Part shown: piece after piece, positions 8,199 to 17,860 of the stretch
Layout: every line of letters starts with the position of its first letter
Position numbering within the stretch: position 1 is the stretch's first letter
Notes under the pieces: generated by a model
The model's database searches: none
Told to the model about the DNA's origin: nothing
Seen by the model: only the letters and a program-made list of their open reading frames with translations
Origin: Desulfosporosinus metallidurans
GTDB lineage: Bacteria; Bacillota; Desulfitobacteriia; Desulfitobacteriales; Desulfitobacteriaceae
Direction of reading: 5' to 3'
NCBI RefSeq assembly: GCF_001936615.1
Contig: NZ_MLBF01000003.1
Coordinates: forward strand, 124,001-188,000
Length of the DNA: 64,000 nt
Position numbers and translations under genes: made by a program

Positions 8199-9569
8199 TT
8201 AGCACTCTCTTTGTAATTCTTGTAAAATAGCCACGACCTCTTGGGATGCTTGAGCCATACTTTCCAAGAGTTGTCCCGCCTTAACCTTATTATCCTGTTC
8301 GATAGCCAGAGCGGCCTCATGAGCAAGATCATGCACTTTTTTGTGGGGCTCTTCCAATTCCTTAAAGGCCGGTAGCGAACGGCAGCGCTCAGAGCTCCTA
8401 CTTTCAGCCCATTGCCCCAGACGACATTCATGGTGAGTGCCCACTTCACTAGCCTTCATCTGCTCAAAACCCAGCAGCAAATTGTAGATCCGCCACGTCC
8501 AGAGCAGGTGATCTGTCTTGTATAACTCCAAGGCTTGATGAGTCGCCAATTCATGTACTCGTCCAATTTGTTCCGTCCGTATCGTTTGCAAAGCCTGGCT
8601 AATGACGTAAATACCCTGACCCGTCACTTTGGCGATTTGATCAATTTCTTCTGCCGATAAGGCCATAGTCGAGACACTACTAGCGGATTCTTGGACTGCA
8701 GCACTTTGTTCTTGGCTGCTGGCAGCAATATTTTGAATATCCTCAGTTATGGCCCCGAAGTTATGAATGATTCCCTGCAACGACTCCGCAGCTTCCTGCA
8801 TAATCCCTTTTCCATTTTGCATCGTTTGTGCTAGAGAGACGATACTATTTGTTGTTTCCGTGGAATTTTGGCTCATTCCTTCAATTTTTTGACGTATATG
8901 CGTCACAGACGTCTTGGTATGTTCAGCCAGTTTACGAACCTCATCAGCAACGACGGCAAACCCTCGACCTTGCTCCCCCGCACGCGCCGCCTCGATGGCA
9001 GCGTTGAGAGCGAGTAGGTTGGTCTGGTCAGCCACCCCTGCGATTACCCCCACGATTTGCTCGATTTCCTGCATGGAACGTAGTACACCTTGAACTTGCT
9101 GACTGACCTTGGCGAATTCATCATAAGAATGCTCTACGAAATGAATGGCCTGTTGGATTTTTTCCCCACCTGCAACGGCTGCTGTCGTCGCTTGTTCCAC
9201 AAAACTCGCTGAGTTGGTAGCTGAATTAGCAACTTGGCTGGAGGATGCTCCCAATTCTTCGGACTGAGCCGCCAGATTCGCCAAATGATCCGTCTGCTCC
9301 GAAATCTTAATGAGCATTTCTCGAATGGAAGTCATTCCAGTCAGCTGCTGCACGGCATTATCTAAATCTCCCAGCGTGGCTGAAGCGGCTACCTGACGTT
9401 CCGAAATAACTCGATTAAGTATTTCAACCATAGGATATAACGGGCTTGATGGGGCAATGTCTATTTCAATGGGTTTCGTGAAATCGCACTGAGTTAAACA
9501 TTGATACATCTTCTCGCAGTCGGAATTATCTGGCAGACTAGGTGAGGTATCTCGTTTGAAAAATGTCAT
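8199..9569 (-). CDS. Soluble methyl-accepting chemotaxis protein with C-terminal CZB domain
   Basis: The 456-residue protein has no membrane helices. A short N-terminal region of unknown type (1-90) precedes the methyl-accepting signalling domain, with the hairpin tip [20 protein letters not shown] conserved. The C-terminal 100 residues are a chemoreceptor zinc-binding (CZB) domain with the His/Cys pattern [20 protein letters not shown] and [15 protein letters not shown] receptors sense zinc or zinc-linked hypochlorous acid (family knowledge). The start at 9569 (MTFFKRDTS) has AAGGAAG at 8 nt; the longer frame upstream lacks one. No chemotaxis genes are nearby. Confidence 0.9.
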   Translation of the reverse strand: MTFFKRDTSPSLPDNSDCEKMYQCLTQCDFTKPIEIDIAPSSPLYPMVEILNRVISERQVAASATLGDLDNAVQQLTGMTSIREMLIKISEQTDHLANLAAQSEELGASSSQVANSATNSASFVEQATTAAVAGGEKIQQAIHFVEHSYDEFAKVSQQVQGVLRSMQEIEQIVGVIAGVADQTNLLALNAAIEAARAGEQGRGFAVVADEVRKLAEHTKTSVTHIRQKIEGMSQNSTETTNSIVSLAQTMQNGKGIMQEAAESLQGIIHNFGAITEDIQNIAASSQEQSAAVQESASSVSTMALSAEEIDQIAKVTGQGIYVISQALQTIRTEQIGRVHELATHQALELYKTDHLLWTWRIYNLLLGFEQMKASEVGTHHECRLGQWAESRSSERCRSLPAFKELEEPHKKVHDLAHEAALAIEQDNKVKAGQLLESMAQASQEVVAILQELQREC

Positions 9570-9870
9570 ACTGCACTTCCTTATGTAGTCTTTACAAATT
9601 TCTAAAAAACAATTATTGAGTAAGAAGCTAGCCCCTTCATTGATGCTACCTAGTAAATAGTCGCCCCCTTCCACATCACATTCTGGTCCAATATCCTTCC
9701 TCATCATCGCTTTATCGACACATCTAGGACTATTATGATTTATTACGTTCTATTACGTCCTTATTCTTTGTTCGGTTTCTATTTTCCTTCATCCTACTTG
9801 TCCGGAATAAGATTATTTCAAAAAATGTTGATACGTACCTTAAAGGAAAACCATAATTTCCTGTTACATA
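9570..9870. other. Intergenic region without recognised gene
   Basis: About 300 AT-rich bases between the receptor start and the marR terminator. It should contain the receptor promoter, but I see no convincing -35/-10 pair. A 61-codon plus-strand frame (9735-9920) has no ribosome binding site and runs into the terminator hairpin. Confidence 0.5.
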
Positions 9871-9909
9871 AAAGGCTTAAACCTATCCGAATAATAGATT
9901 TAAGCCTTT
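9871..9909 (-). terminator. Terminator after marR
   Basis: Arms 9871-9885 and 9895-9909 form a 15-bp stem with one mismatch (AAAGGCTTAAA/TTTAAGCCTTT) and a 9-nt loop. The T tail is short, so termination may be weak or bidirectional. Confidence 0.65.
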
Positions 9910-9927
9910 ATACGTATTGAAATCCTA

Positions 9928-10398
9928 CTATAACGACGGTCCTTCATCCTTTTTCACTAGATTATACAACAGTTCCAAACCAATCGTGATTTTCTCTAGA
10001 TCCTCTCCATCGATATCCTTAAAAATATTGGTGATAAATTCGTTCATAAAATTTTTTATAATATTATTCTTTTGGAATTCTGGCGATAGTGATAGTTGCA
10101 CAATTCGGCGATTATCTTCTGGAACCTCTCTGATGACAATTCCCTGCCTAACCAACCGATCCACAATCCCTGACACCGTACTCTTAGACAAGCCTAACCA
10201 TTCACTCATGTCATTCAAAGTGGAAAAAGGGTTTTTATGCAAGCCGATAATTAAACCGATTTGAGGTCCCGTAAAACCAAATTGTCTAGACTTTTTGTAA
10301 AGTTGATCTTTATATATCTTCTGAATAGACTTAAAGAGGAACACAACTCTCTCAGTCGGATCATTCCACGACTGCGGCAACTCCGACTTCTGATCCAT
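9928..10398 (-). CDS. MarR-family transcriptional regulator
   Basis: The 156-residue winged-helix protein has the MarR DNA-binding core TLNDMSEWLGLSKSTVSGIVDRLVRQG with wing VPEDNRRIVQLSLSPE, flanked by the dimerisation helices. It is the last gene of the efflux operon. Its start overlaps the MFS gene by 38 nt, with AAAGGAGG 9 nt before the ATG, which supports translational coupling. By context it probably represses this operon and responds to a transported toxic compound (inference). A terminator follows. Confidence 0.88.
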   Translation of the reverse strand: MDQKSELPQSWNDPTERVVFLFKSIQKIYKDQLYKKSRQFGFTGPQIGLIIGLHKNPFSTLNDMSEWLGLSKSTVSGIVDRLVRQGIVIREVPEDNRRIVQLSLSPEFQKNNIIKNFMNEFITNIFKDIDGEDLEKITIGLELLYNLVKKDEGPSL

Positions 10399-11986
10399 CC
10401 GGAACCGCCTCCTTTGCCAAGTTCTTATCTGGCTCGATAGTCTTTGGCTTTTGATTATTACGCATCATCAGAACTAAAACAATCGCCACAAAAACCGCAA
10501 AAACTGTAATCGCTATCGTATAATTGATGGCATCAAGATAAGCCTGACCATAAATTATCTTCCCCAAGGTCATGAAGGCATTACCTTGAGCATCCCCTTG
10601 GGATAATCCCGATTTCATGTAAACCCCTTGCAACGCTTTTGTAATAGCGCCGGCAGTTTGGTTGAATGGAGTTATTTGTTCAGTGAGTCTGGCGTAGTTA
10701 AAACTCGATTTATTTGAAATCATGGTTGTCATAAAAGTAATCGCTATGGCACTCATGATACTTCGAACCGTAGTCGACAATGCCGTTGCCTTCCCGAAGA
10801 GATGCCTTGGTACCGCATTCATACCCGACGTATTAACTGGCATCATGGCAAATCCAAGTCCGAGGCCCCTTATAGTTGCAATCAAAGTAATAGTAGCTTT
10901 CGGTGTGTCTAGATTAAACAATGCCATTTTATACGTAGCAAACGCCACTACTAAAAGTCCAGGGACCGTGACGACCTTTGCCCCAAACTTGTCAAAAAGA
11001 GCCCCACTGATCGGCATCATCAAGCCCGAAGCGATAGCGGAGGGGAAAAGTATTAAACCCGTCTCCATGGCTGTATACCCTCTTAAGTTTTGCAAAAACA
11101 GAGGGAGTACATACATTCCTCCCATCATAGCCAAGGTTGTGACACCAGTAATAATTTGACTCAGGGTGAAATTATATATTTTAAACACCCTTAATTCTAA
11201 CAAAGGGTCAGGATGGGTTAATTCATTTGCAATAAATATTAGGATACTGAAACATCCTAAGGCGAGAAGCAGTGGAAATTCAACCTTACTCCAGTCAATA
11301 GTATTTCCTTCTCCCAGAACATATAAAAGGCTGACGATCCCTATGCTTGAGGAGAAAAATCCTATGAAATCAAAGTTCCCTGTGTAGGGTTTTACCGATG
11401 TTTCTCTCAGTAAGATACTTGCAACAATAACACCGATGACCCCAATCGGGACATTTACATAGAAAATGAAGCGCCAATCCAAATATTGAATAATGTATCC
11501 ACCCAGAGTAGGTCCAATGGCTGGCGCAGCCATTGAAGCAATACCCCAAAAGCCTAGGGCCTTACCTCGTTCATTAATAGGAAAGATCTGCATAATGTAG
11601 GACATCCCGACGGGCATAATAGCACCCCCGCCAAGCGCCTGTATAACGCGGAATACAACCATAGTATTAGTACTCCAAGCAAAGCCACACAGAAACGAAC
11701 CAAGGGTAAAGAACCCCAAGGCAAAAATAAATAGTTTTTTAATCCCGAAGGTATCACTTAAGAACCCTGTTATCGGCACTACCGCGCCCATCGTGAGGGT
11801 ATATCCCGTTAATATCCATTTTACGGCTTCCAAATCAGATCCAAAGACATTCATCATTTTGGGAATCGCGATATTAACAATACTGCTGTCTAACATAACC
11901 ATAAACGTACCTATAACAACAACCAACAAGGCAGACCACTTATATAAACTGTCACCTGCACTTTCCTGAATGTCATGTCCAGTCAT
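10361..11986 (-). CDS. DHA2-family (EmrB/QacA-like) MFS drug:H+ antiporter
   Basis: The 541-residue protein has 14 predicted membrane helices. It has the DHA2 motif C region (LGFWGIASMAAPAIGPTLGGYI), the start motif VMLDSSIVNIAIPKM and the loop 2-3 motif GFLSDTFGIKKLF. Such pumps export hydrophobic drugs or metabolites using the proton gradient. It follows an EmrA-like adaptor by 15 nt. The ATG at 11986 has GAGGTG at 8 nt; a TTG two codons earlier is too close. With two adaptors upstream this is a tripartite-style export system in an organism otherwise of Gram-positive lineage. Confidence 0.92.
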   Translation of the reverse strand: MTGHDIQESAGDSLYKWSALLVVVIGTFMVMLDSSIVNIAIPKMMNVFGSDLEAVKWILTGYTLTMGAVVPITGFLSDTFGIKKLFIFALGFFTLGSFLCGFAWSTNTMVVFRVIQALGGGAIMPVGMSYIMQIFPINERGKALGFWGIASMAAPAIGPTLGGYIIQYLDWRFIFYVNVPIGVIGVIVASILLRETSVKPYTGNFDFIGFFSSSIGIVSLLYVLGEGNTIDWSKVEFPLLLALGCFSILIFIANELTHPDPLLELRVFKIYNFTLSQIITGVTTLAMMGGMYVLPLFLQNLRGYTAMETGLILFPSAIASGLMMPISGALFDKFGAKVVTVPGLLVVAFATYKMALFNLDTPKATITLIATIRGLGLGFAMMPVNTSGMNAVPRHLFGKATALSTTVRSIMSAIAITFMTTMISNKSSFNYARLTEQITPFNQTAGAITKALQGVYMKSGLSQGDAQGNAFMTLGKIIYGQAYLDAINYTIAITVFAVFVAIVLVLMMRNNQKPKTIEPDKNLAKEAVPDGSEVGVAAVVE

Positions 11987-12001
11987 ACGCAATTCACCTC
12001 A

Positions 12002-12655
12002 TCACTTAATATGAATGTTGACAACCGCATTCGTTCCAGGCAGCAACGTTGCATCGCTTTTATCAAATTCAATTTTAACCGGAATCTTTTGAATGACTTT
12101 AGTAAAAGTACCACTTGTTGACGAGGGAAGCAGCGCAAACGTAGAATTGGATGCTCGCCCGACATATTTAACCTTTCCGGAAAAGGTCTTATTAGAAAAT
12201 TGGTCGATGGTGATATCTACTTTCTGCCCCTGCCTTACCTTTGCTAGTTTTGTTTCTTCAATGTTAGCCGTGATGTACAGCTTATTGGGATCAATAATCA
12301 TCGCAATCGTTTGTCCTGGAGAAACGATCTCACCAACAGTTCCCTGCTTCTTGATAACAATACCATTAATAGGTGCTCTAAAAACTGATTGATCTATGTT
12401 CGTTTCCTGAGGGTTACTGATTCCTTGACGGCCAAGGATCTGATCCTTAACGACTGTGTCCCCCTCGCTAACATTCAATTCCAGAAGTTTTCCGGAAATC
12501 TGGGGACTCACGCTTACAAGATCACCCATTACCTTAGCATCCTCTGTGGAAATAAAATAATCATTTTCATACCAATAGTAGGATCCAATACCGGCAAAGA
12601 CAACGACCATCACAAGAGCAATGAACATAATAAGCTTTTTCCGATTTTTAATCAT
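12002..12655 (-). CDS. EmrA/HlyD-family adaptor, short form without coiled-coil hairpin
   Basis: The 217-residue protein has an N-terminal membrane anchor (about 8-27), a first lipoyl half (SPQISGKLLELNVSEGDTV), almost no intervening helix, the second lipoyl half (FRAPINGIVIKKQGTVGEIV) and a beta-barrel (LYITANIEETKLAKVRQGQ). Typical EmrA proteins are near 390 residues and have a long alpha-hairpin between the two halves; here it is about 25 residues. It lies between a lipoprotein adaptor and the MFS pump and should bind the pump. Start at 12655 with AGGTG upstream. Confidence 0.85.
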   Translation of the reverse strand: MIKNRKKLIMFIALVMVVVFAGIGSYYWYENDYFISTEDAKVMGDLVSVSPQISGKLLELNVSEGDTVVKDQILGRQGISNPQETNIDQSVFRAPINGIVIKKQGTVGEIVSPGQTIAMIIDPNKLYITANIEETKLAKVRQGQKVDITIDQFSNKTFSGKVKYVGRASNSTFALLPSSTSGTFTKVIQKIPVKIEFDKSDATLLPGTNAVVNIHIK

Positions 12656-12670
12656 ATTTCTCACCTGTCC

Positions 12671-13645
12671 TTATTTTTTAAGGCCAATCTCTGCCAGCAT
12701 CCCGGGCTTTAAAATTGAATCAGGATTATCAAGTTTAATTCTCACTAAAACACTTCGACTGCGCGAATCGATCACAGGATCCACAACCGAAATTTCCCCC
12801 GTGAATTCCTTATCAGGAATATCGGCTACTTTCACAACGACCGCCTGACCAACCTTCACACTGCCGATAAGTCCATCAGGAAGTGAAGCCTTGATGTATA
12901 ACGTGTCAACACCAACGACTGAAACCAGTGTGACTCCTGGCGAGGCCAGTTCTCCTACATTGATATTTTTTGCACTAACTGTTCCAGAAATAGGAGAAAC
13001 GATCGTCCCATAGGAAAGTTGAGTTTTTGCTAGCTCTAACGCAGCTTGGGCTTGTTTAACTTGTGCTTGCAAAACATTTAAGGTTTCTTGTGTTTCCCCT
13101 TTGGTCAACATATCCAGCTGGTCTTGCGCAGATTTGTACTGAGCTTGAGAAGCAGCCAACTGGGTCTGCATGGTTTCTAACTGAGATTGGGATATTGCAC
13201 CTGCAGCAGCAAGCTGTTGGTTCCGATCGTAGTTATTCTTCGCATTCAAATAACTCGTTTTGGCGCTGTCCAACATAGCCTGAGCTTGAGCAATCTGCTC
13301 CGGTCGCGCTCCAGCCTGCATCTTCGCTAAATTCGCCTGGGCAGTATTAACCCCCGCTTGCGCTTGTGCGACCTGGGCTTCAAGATCTTTGGTGTCAAAC
13401 GAGATAAGCGTGTCTCCCTTTTTTACAACAGTGCCAACCTCAGCATTGATACTTGCGACTTTTGCCGAAATTTTGGAGGTGATCCCCGCTTTATCATTGG
13501 CGTCAATGATACCCGCCATCACAAAGACCGGATTACTCGCCTGAACATTAGAACTTGAAGTTAGATTCTTGTCAGTCTGACCTGTTGCACCACAGCCTGT
13601 AAGCACAATAACCATTGCCAAAATAGCCAGAACAATCCTTTTCAT
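12671..13645 (-). CDS. HlyD/RND-type membrane-fusion lipoprotein
   Basis: The 324-residue protein has a signal peptide with lipobox LTGC (Cys18). A lipoyl half (ISAKVASINAEVGTVVKKGD) is followed by a long Ala/Gln-rich coiled-coil hairpin (about 90-205), the second lipoyl half (IVSPISGTVSAKNINVGELA), and a beta-barrel ending VRIKLDNPDSILKPGMLAE. It is the first gene of the operon, 15 nt before the EmrA-like gene. Having a hairpin-bearing lipoprotein plus a hairpin-less adaptor for one pump is unusual. The promoter region 13646-13740 contains ACTTACAAAGT and CGCATGCG dyads that could be MarR operators (weak). Confidence 0.88.
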   Translation of the reverse strand: MKRIVLAILAMVIVLTGCGATGQTDKNLTSSSNVQASNPVFVMAGIIDANDKAGITSKISAKVASINAEVGTVVKKGDTLISFDTKDLEAQVAQAQAGVNTAQANLAKMQAGARPEQIAQAQAMLDSAKTSYLNAKNNYDRNQQLAAAGAISQSQLETMQTQLAASQAQYKSAQDQLDMLTKGETQETLNVLQAQVKQAQAALELAKTQLSYGTIVSPISGTVSAKNINVGELASPGVTLVSVVGVDTLYIKASLPDGLIGSVKVGQAVVVKVADIPDKEFTGEISVVDPVIDSRSRSVLVRIKLDNPDSILKPGMLAEIGLKK

Positions 13646-13772
13646 TGCAATCCCCCTTATGTTTGTACAGCAACCGTTCGCATGCGTACTTTGTAAGTCA
13701 TGCTTTATAATTTATCGTCATTTAATTACTATGTCAATACCCTAAATCCGGTTCAAGTCAAGAATTGCTACT

Positions 13773-13970
13773 TTATTTTTTGACCTTGTGCGCAAGCGAA
13801 TTTTCTTTAGTCACATAGTAAATCACGAGCTGGTGGAGTGCTCTTGTACAAGCGATATACAATAATTTTTTATCAAGGTCACTCGAGTAGTGTTCCTCAT
13901 TTCCACCATAAACGATCACCACATCAAATTCTAATCCCTTCGCCATATAGGACGGAATGATTATTGCCAA
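13773..13970 (-). pseudogene. 3' remnant of a HelD/UvrD-type helicase gene
   Basis: The translated 65 residues match the C-terminal end of UvrD-like HelD helicases: motif V/VI segments PSYMAKGLEFDVVIVYG and KLLYIACTRALHQLVIYY. A whole HelD is about 700-800 residues and the upstream part is absent; the frame has only a TTG and no ribosome binding site, and it runs into the ftsZ terminator. This is therefore a decayed 3' fragment, consistent with an insertion or deletion having occurred at this junction. Confidence 0.85.
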
Positions 13971-13980
13971 GCCAACGCAC

Positions 13981-14011
13981 CAAAGGGTCCCTCTTAGAGA
14001 GGGACCCTTTG
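13981..14011 (-). terminator. Terminator-like perfect hairpin after ftsZ
   Basis: A perfect 14-bp stem (CAAAGGGTCCCTCT, 13981-13994, with 13998-14011) and 3-nt loop lies 28 nt past the ftsZ stop. There is only a short T run, but the stem is very stable and it marks the end of the division cluster. Confidence 0.8.
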
Positions 14012-14039
14012 AAATCTCAACTTCATGCTTAAAAACCTC

Positions 14040-15104
14040 TTAACGCCGACGTCTCAAAAACTCCGGAATGTCAACATCGACTTCCGTAGCCGCTACGGGT
14101 TTAATAACGTTTTCTTGAACTTTTCCTTGTGCGGGGCCAAAACCGGCCCAATGCTGATCAAATCCGGTGGCGATGACAGTGACCCTTATTTCTTCCTTGA
14201 GGTTCTCATCAATAACCGCACCAAAGATTATATTAGCCTCGGGATCAGCGGCTTCCGCTATAATGCCTGCAGCCTCGTTCACTTCAAAGAGAGTTAAATT
14301 AGACCCACCAGTAATGTTGAGAAGCACACCTTTAGCTCCTTCAATCGACGTCTCCAGTAGTGGACTTGAAATTGCTTTACGGGCAGCATCACCTGCACGA
14401 TTTTCTCCAGTTGCTAAACCAATGCCCATCAGTGCAGACCCTGTATTTGACATAATTGTCTTAACATCGGCAAAATCCAAATTTATCAGGCCTGGAACCG
14501 CAATTAAATCTGAAATCCCTTGTACCCCTTGTCGCAGGACATCATCCGCAATACGAAAAGCTTCATGGATCGTAGTATGCTTGTCCACCACTTGCAACAG
14601 ACGATCATTCGGAATCGTAATGAGTGTATCCACTTTACTTTTAAGATCCGCAATTCCTTTTTCAGCCTGCATGGCTCGTTTGCGACCTTCGAAGGTAAAC
14701 GGGCGTGTCACTACCCCTACTGTAAGTGCTCCCATTTCCTTAGCTACTTCTGCTACGATAGGGGCGCCTCCCGTTCCGGTTCCGCCTCCCATTCCTGCCG
14801 TGACGAAAACCATATCCGCGCCCTTTAAGACCCTAGCAATTTCTTCACGACTTTCTTCCGCTGCTTTGGCCCCAATCTCCGGGTTTGCTCCTGCACCTAG
14901 ACCTTTCGTTAACTTTATCCCTATTTGCACTTTCTGATCCGCATGGGAAAGCTGTAGGGCCTGGGAATCAGTATTTACAGTAACAAAATCTACCCCTTGC
15001 AATCCAGCGGTTATCATACGATTGACCGCATTGTTTCCTCCACCGCCGACTCCAATAACCTTAATCTCGGCAAATTGATTTAAGTCCGTATCAAATTCTA
15101 GCAT
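14040..15104 (-). CDS. ftsZ: Cell division protein FtsZ
   Basis: The 354-residue tubulin homologue has the nucleotide-binding loop [15 protein letters not shown], tubulin signature [11 protein letters not shown] (about 105-115), T7 loop segment [12 protein letters not shown] and a C-terminal binding peptide [12 protein letters not shown] that recruits SepF and other partners. FtsZ polymerises with GTP into the division ring. A GAGGGGG site precedes the ATG. It is separated from sbp by 219 nt and has no ftsA before it. Confidence 0.98.
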   Translation of the reverse strand: MLEFDTDLNQFAEIKVIGVGGGGNNAVNRMITAGLQGVDFVTVNTDSQALQLSHADQKVQIGIKLTKGLGAGANPEIGAKAAEESREEIARVLKGADMVFVTAGMGGGTGTGGAPIVAEVAKEMGALTVGVVTRPFTFEGRKRAMQAEKGIADLKSKVDTLITIPNDRLLQVVDKHTTIHEAFRIADDVLRQGVQGISDLIAVPGLINLDFADVKTIMSNTGSALMGIGLATGENRAGDAARKAISSPLLETSIEGAKGVLLNITGGSNLTLFEVNEAAGIIAEAADPEANIIFGAVIDENLKEEIRVTVIATGFDQHWAGFGPAQGKVQENVIKPVAATEVDVDIPEFLRRRR

Positions 15105-15269
15105 TTAGGCTTTAACCCCCTCGCTTCATTCTACCAAGTAAATTCAGTTCATAATTATCATTTAACTATACTGTCCAATGAATGTTAATTGTATGGTTGT
15201 GCGAAAACGATACATTATTAATTGCACACGACGTAACAAATTCTATATGGTCATGCTTTTTACCTTTTT

Positions 15270-15296
15270 TTTGCAAAAAACTTTCAGTAAAGTTTC
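15270..15296 (-). terminator. Weak hairpin between sbp and ftsZ
   Basis: AAACTTT (15278-15284) and AAAGTTT (15289-15295) form an AT-rich 7-bp stem, followed on the minus strand by TTTT. It may attenuate read-through from the mur genes into ftsZ. The remaining 15105-15269 should hold an ftsZ promoter, but no clean consensus pair is visible. Confidence 0.35.
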
Positions 15297-15323
15297 CAAC
15301 CTCTTCGGCAAATAGAGTCTAAA

Positions 15324-15653
15324 CTACTTTTTCAGGAGATGGCGACGAATACTTCCTAAATTCTGGAATAAGCGCACGCCAAAAGCGACAACGGCTGCCA
15401 AATATAAATCAACCCCAATACGATCTCCAACGTACGCCAAGAAGGCGGCAAGGAGCATGTTACTAAAAAAACCAGACAAGAACACTGTGCTGTCGAAATG
15501 ATCCTCCTGTGCGGATCGTATCCCACCTAAGACGGAATCCAGAGCTGCAAGAATCCCAACGGATAAATATTTAGCATATTCAATCGGGACTGAAAACGGA
15601 CTTACATACCCGATCGCCAAACCCAAAACTAAGCCTAAAAGCGGCAACCACAT
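15324..15653 (-). CDS. sbp: Small basic protein Sbp (DUF1290 membrane protein)
   Basis: The 109-residue protein has three hydrophobic helices (about 1-18, 30-46, 60-78) and a basic tail (LGSIRRHLLKK), with the family motif LSVGILAALDSVLGGIRS. Sbp lies between divIB/ftsQ and ftsA/ftsZ in many Firmicutes; its function is unknown. A GGGAGG site precedes the ATG and it follows ftsQ by 18 nt. Confidence 0.9.
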   Translation of the reverse strand: MWLPLLGLVLGLAIGYVSPFSVPIEYAKYLSVGILAALDSVLGGIRSAQEDHFDSTVFLSGFFSNMLLAAFLAYVGDRIGVDLYLAAVVAFGVRLFQNLGSIRRHLLKK

Positions 15654-15671
15654 AGTCTTATCCTCCCTGAA

Positions 15672-16397
15672 TCAGCGACCGATGACCGGTTTGGCCGCCG
15701 TAAAATCGATATAGCGTACCCCTTGTTGAAACGATTTATACTCTTTATCGTTGATAAGTTGAAAGAGTGCATTTAATTTATCCTTCCAGCTATTGGCTTG
15801 TCCTAATCGAACTTCCACTCCGCTGTCTAGAAATAACGTTATTTGCTGAACAGCATTGACATGGATTTCCCCGATATGAACAATCAATTCCGGGGGAGCT
15901 TGTCCCAGTAGGTTAAGCGCAGCAGTTAGGGAAGGGTTGCTTAAATTCTGACCTGGCCCTACCGTATCCGTAAGGTTAATTCCAGTAATCACCGGGTGGT
16001 CCGTTTGAGGCCAACTTTCCAAACGGCGTAGAAAGGTGCCTTGCTCATCCACCTCTAAGACTCCTTTTGGAACAGCTACTAAGGCCACCGGACTCCGTTC
16101 AGTTACTTGAATGACAAGCGTCTGGGGAAGCTTACGCTGAAACTGAACGCTTTTAACAAGCGGATGCAATGAAACTTTAGTTCTAAGCGTCTCTTGATCA
16201 AACAGCAATAAATTTTGTCCCTGAACTCCATTGGCTAATTTCAGAATTTGACTTTCCGGGATTATCTTAAGCCCCTGTACGATCACATGTTGAATCGTAA
16301 ATGCACTGGAACGGAAGAAAAGAGTCAAACCTAGGGCAAGTAAAATTGTTAAAACAGCGACATTGAGAAAGGACGTATTCATTTTCTTGGGTTGCAT
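15672..16397 (-). CDS. ftsQ: Cell division protein FtsQ/DivIB
   Basis: The 241-residue protein has an N-terminal cytoplasmic tail, one membrane helix (about 10-28), the POTRA domain (FTIQHVIVQGLKIIPESQILKLAN) and the FtsQ/DivIB beta domain (VQFQRKLPQTLVIQVTERSPVAL ... VDEQGTFLRR). It bridges FtsL and the septal PBP in the divisome. AAGGAGG lies before the ATG. The gap from murA (16398-16585) shows no gene. Confidence 0.9.
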   Translation of the reverse strand: MQPKKMNTSFLNVAVLTILLALGLTLFFRSSAFTIQHVIVQGLKIIPESQILKLANGVQGQNLLLFDQETLRTKVSLHPLVKSVQFQRKLPQTLVIQVTERSPVALVAVPKGVLEVDEQGTFLRRLESWPQTDHPVITGINLTDTVGPGQNLSNPSLTAALNLLGQAPPELIVHIGEIHVNAVQQITLFLDSGVEVRLGQANSWKDKLNALFQLINDKEYKSFQQGVRYIDFTAAKPVIGR

Positions 16398-16585
16398 TTC
16401 GCTTTTCCTCCTTATCCCAAGTATAACGAATACAGTCCTATTCTGTCATGCCTTTTCGGAAGACTTCTCTTGACAAAATGCTCCATTATATCTATCTATA
16501 CTCGGTAACTATGCTTGCTATAGTCATACTGAAAGTACAATTCGTTATTATTTGCAAACATCAATGCTGGCAACCCTAGTTACTC

Positions 16586-17845
16586 TTACTGAATAACACG
16601 CCGAAGCCTCGCTCCTAACCGCCGATATTTCTCTTCTAAATTTTCATAGCCACGATCGATATAATCAACTTTTTCAAGTACAGTTGCTTCCTCCGCTGCT
16701 AATGCGGCAAGGAAGAGTGCTGCACCAGCCCGTAGGTCAGTGGCTTCAACGAAGGCCCCTTCAAGAGTTTCCACCCCGCGAATGACAGCAGTTCTTCCCT
16801 CAATCGTAATTTGCGCTCCCATGCGCCGCAACTCATCGACATGCTGAAAACGATTTTCAAAGATCGTTTCAGTGATGATACTGGTTCCTTCTGCGCACGA
16901 GAGCATGGCCATAAACTGAGGCTGCATATCTGTTGGAAATCCTGGGTATGGCATTGTTTTGATGTCCACCCCCTTAATTCTTCCCCGCTGTTGAACACGA
17001 ACTGAATCATCAAGAAGGGTAATATTCGCTCCTGCTTGGCGTAATTTTGCAATCACAGGTTCCAGATGTTCAGGAACAACATTCTCAATTACCACATCTC
17101 CTTCAGTCATTACCGCTGCAATCATATGCGTACCCGCTTCGATTCGGTCCGATATCACAGTATGTTCCGCGGGGTGGAGCACATCGACTCCGTCGATTCT
17201 CAAGACATCCATACCTGCTCCACGCACTTTTGCTCCCATTTTATTTAGGAAATTCTGCAAATCAACAATTTCAGGTTCTCGTGCCGCATTGCGAATCACT
17301 GTAATCCCTTTCGACAAAACTGCGGCCATCATAATATTTTCTGTCGCGCCTACACTTGGGACATCGAGATAGACATCGGCCCCCCGTAACTGATCTGTCC
17401 AAGCTTCAATATACCCATGTTTTTCTTTAACCTTTACCCCAAGTTGTTGAAGCCCCTTAATGTGTTGATCCATGGGGCGAGAACCAATGGCACACCCTCC
17501 TGGTCTAGAGATCTTCACTCGTCCATGCCGAGCTAGTAATGGACCCAAAATCAGATTAGAAGCACGCATTTGCCGCATAAGACCTTCATCCACATCCCAG
17601 GATTCTAGCGCTCCGGCATTAATAAGCAACGTCTCATCCTGGCGCCTTACCCCACAACCGAGGTGTTCAAGTACCTCGATCATATGAGTAATATCAGCTA
17701 ACGCCGGGATCTCAAGCAACGCTGATGTCCCTTCAGCCAGTAAGGTCGCTGCCAGTAAGGGAAGGGATGAATTCTTCGCCCCGCTTACCCTGATAGTTCC
17801 TTCTAACCGCTGTTTCCCAGTGATAACATAGCGATCCATCGCCAT
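16586..17845 (-). CDS. murA: UDP-N-acetylglucosamine 1-carboxyvinyltransferase MurA
   Basis: The 419-residue enzyme has the expected length. K24 (SGAKNSSLPLLAATLL) and the catalytic cysteine C118 in the loop SRPGGCAIGSRPMDQH are present, so it should be fosfomycin-sensitive. MurA transfers enolpyruvate from PEP to UDP-GlcNAc, the first committed step of peptidoglycan synthesis. The start has AGGGGG at 7 nt. A 139-bp heptad-repeat array separates it from murB. Confidence 0.97.
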   Translation of the reverse strand: MAMDRYVITGKQRLEGTIRVSGAKNSSLPLLAATLLAEGTSALLEIPALADITHMIEVLEHLGCGVRRQDETLLINAGALESWDVDEGLMRQMRASNLILGPLLARHGRVKISRPGGCAIGSRPMDQHIKGLQQLGVKVKEKHGYIEAWTDQLRGADVYLDVPSVGATENIMMAAVLSKGITVIRNAAREPEIVDLQNFLNKMGAKVRGAGMDVLRIDGVDVLHPAEHTVISDRIEAGTHMIAAVMTEGDVVIENVVPEHLEPVIAKLRQAGANITLLDDSVRVQQRGRIKGVDIKTMPYPGFPTDMQPQFMAMLSCAEGTSIITETIFENRFQHVDELRRMGAQITIEGRTAVIRGVETLEGAFVEATDLRAGAALFLAALAAEEATVLEKVDYIDRGYENLEEKYRRLGARLRRVIQ

Positions 17846-17860
17846 AATCCTGCCCCCTCT

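Noticed and set aside
9735..9920. Plus-strand 61-codon frame between the receptor and marR
   Set aside because: No ribosome binding site, Ile/Leu/Phe-rich random composition, and it runs through the marR terminator hairpin.
14167..14937. 256-codon plus-strand frame opposite ftsZ
   Set aside because: It is the antisense shadow of a highly conserved gene; no start site and biased Ser/Ala composition.
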